Positions 21,695 to 22,697 of a stretch of DNA of 22,697 bases are shown piece by piece. How positions within the stretch are numbered: the first letter of the stretch is position 1; every line of letters starts with the position of its first letter. The stretch comes from Clostridia bacterium (GTDB taxonomy: Bacteria > Bacillota > Clostridia > Christensenellales > Borkfalkiaceae): the NCBI GenBank assembly GCA_017648525.1, contig JAGCIP010000218.1:1-22697 (forward strand), written 5' to 3'. Under the pieces are notes generated by a model. It saw nothing but the letters and a program-made list of their open reading frames with translations, was not told the origin of the DNA and made no database searches. The position numbers and the translations under genes were made by a program.

Positions 21695-22636
21695 TTAGTC
21701 GCATTTAGTTATATTATCAATTTTTCCATCTAAAAGCGTGCATCTAAAATATTCCGTGCGGTATTTATTTTCACCTAGCGGATAAACTAACCCCACTTGG
21801 TCTATCTCTCTAAAAGCGGGCGGTGGGAAAACACCGCTAAACTCACCCAAATAGCCTTGCAATTTATCGGCGTTTTTAAGCATATTTTCGGTTAAAAACC
21901 CGTCTAGCGAGCCACCGACTAAAAGCCGTTCGAAAAAAGCGTAAGGCAATAATCTTTGGTTTAATTTGCTAATTTCAAATCCCTCTGCGCAGGTCAAATT
22001 TGCTGATTGTTTAAGGTAGCATCCGTCACGAAAATCCCACTCGCAAGAAAGAATATGCTTTGCTATATCGTTAAACTTTTCCACCGTGGATAGCCCGTTT
22101 TCTAAAGAAAAACTAAAAACTTCTCTACAAAAAACCTTTTTAACGGTATCGGTTAAATCGTAAACGCAAAGGCGGTTTGTTTCACCCTTAAAATTTAGGG
22201 CAACAAGAGAGCATCCGCATTGTGAAAACCTTAAAATTTCCGTATCGCAAGCGGGGGAGTTGAAAGTTTCCGCATAAAAATCGTTTGGCGTTTCTATGGA
22301 AAGTTTCAAACTGTTTTCGGTAAAAACGGTAACTACTGCGTTGCTAAACTTTTCTTGCTTGATAATCTCAAAAGGCAGTTGAGCGTGTGCCTTATAAAAC
22401 TTTATCAGGTATCCGCCCTTTAAATCGGTAACACTTGTAAAGGGTGGCGGAGAGCATAGAAATTCGCTGTCTAAAATAAAGTTGAGCGGAAAAGATGTGC
22501 TCTGTAAAGGGCAAACTTCAATAAAGGGCGGGTTGCCGTTTACACGCAAAGGCTTTACCGTATTAAAAATACTGCCGTAATATACGCCGTTAATTTTTAC
22601 TACGGCGGGGAAGTCGCAAGAAAAATAATAATACAT
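21695..22636 (-). CDS. Protein of unknown function, probably soluble
   Basis: A 313-residue protein I do not recognise. There is no signal peptide or clear membrane helix. The first 30 residues (MYYYFSCDFPAVVKINGVYYG) begin a beta-rich region like a repeat or carbohydrate-type domain; the remainder mixes beta-like and charged helical stretches, with about a dozen Cys spread through it. No catalytic motif is seen. The ATG at 22636 has only a weak SD. A TTGACA on the minus strand at 22676-22671 lacks a good -10 at 16-18 nt (TACAAT is 20 nt away). It converges with the lipoprotein gene and may be intact since codon use resembles its neighbours. Confidence 0.65.
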   Translation of the reverse strand: MYYYFSCDFPAVVKINGVYYGSIFNTVKPLRVNGNPPFIEVCPLQSTSFPLNFILDSEFLCSPPPFTSVTDLKGGYLIKFYKAHAQLPFEIIKQEKFSNAVVTVFTENSLKLSIETPNDFYAETFNSPACDTEILRFSQCGCSLVALNFKGETNRLCVYDLTDTVKKVFCREVFSFSLENGLSTVEKFNDIAKHILSCEWDFRDGCYLKQSANLTCAEGFEISKLNQRLLPYAFFERLLVGGSLDGFLTENMLKNADKLQGYLGEFSGVFPPPAFREIDQVGLVYPLGENKYRTEYFRCTLLDGKIDNITKCD

Positions 22637-22697
22637 CTTATAAAATTGTATGTATATCTTTACTATATTATGTCAATAACATAACCGTAAAACTATA

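Overview
The window reads as part of the core chromosome of a low-GC, Gram-positive, endospore-lineage Firmicute, most likely an uncultured member of the class Clostridia. The evidence is strong AGGAGG-type ribosome binding sites, promoters close to the SigA consensus, an FMN riboswitch before ribU, a CxxC-type L33 gene beside secE-nusG, an L10 leader with an attenuator, and a SpoIVFA/SpoIVFB-like pair behind a SigE-like promoter. The class assignment is inference from gene content. I see no phage, insertion sequence, CRISPR array, tRNA or rRNA gene, so this is housekeeping DNA rather than an island.

Layout. 88-1407 is an MFS transporter. A bidirectional terminator separates it from a leftward membrane protein of unknown function (1478-2257). 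Divergent from that is a fused nadD-yqeK gene (2358-3500) followed by rsfS (3541-3882). A small leftward membrane protein (3879-4127) and a DeoC-like pseudo-enzyme with a Lys/Glu-rich N-terminus (4259-5197) come next. An FMN riboswitch (5244-5351) precedes ribU, and ribU runs almost without gaps into tsaE, tsaB, rimI, an alpha/beta hydrolase and a membrane-anchored MurF (to 9852). Ddl (9939-11045) completes the D-Ala-D-Ala branch of peptidoglycan synthesis. Icd (11096-12295) and a 44-residue lipoprotein gene (12332-12466) follow. mntP (leftward) and ung-apgM (rightward) diverge from overlapping promoters at about 13119-13164.

The second half holds the SpoIVFA/SpoIVFB-like pair (15195-16813), then the rpmG-secE-nusG-rplK-rplA-rplJ-rplL ribosomal and transcription cluster (16933-20652). 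The end carries a cyclophilin-like lipoprotein (20803-21633) and a leftward protein of unknown function (21695-22636).

The regulatory RNA is the richest part. Two separate copies of what looks like the L1-stalk rRNA motif precede rplK (18169-18215) and rplA (18670-18699). The classical L10 leader and attenuator precede rplJ-rplL behind their own near-perfect promoter. The ribU riboswitch has a clear two-state expression platform. Several proteins are degenerate versions of known folds: a DeoC-like protein without the catalytic lysine, a cyclophilin-like protein without the catalytic arginine, a LytM-like domain without its metal ligands, and a MurF with Ala in place of the P-loop Gly.
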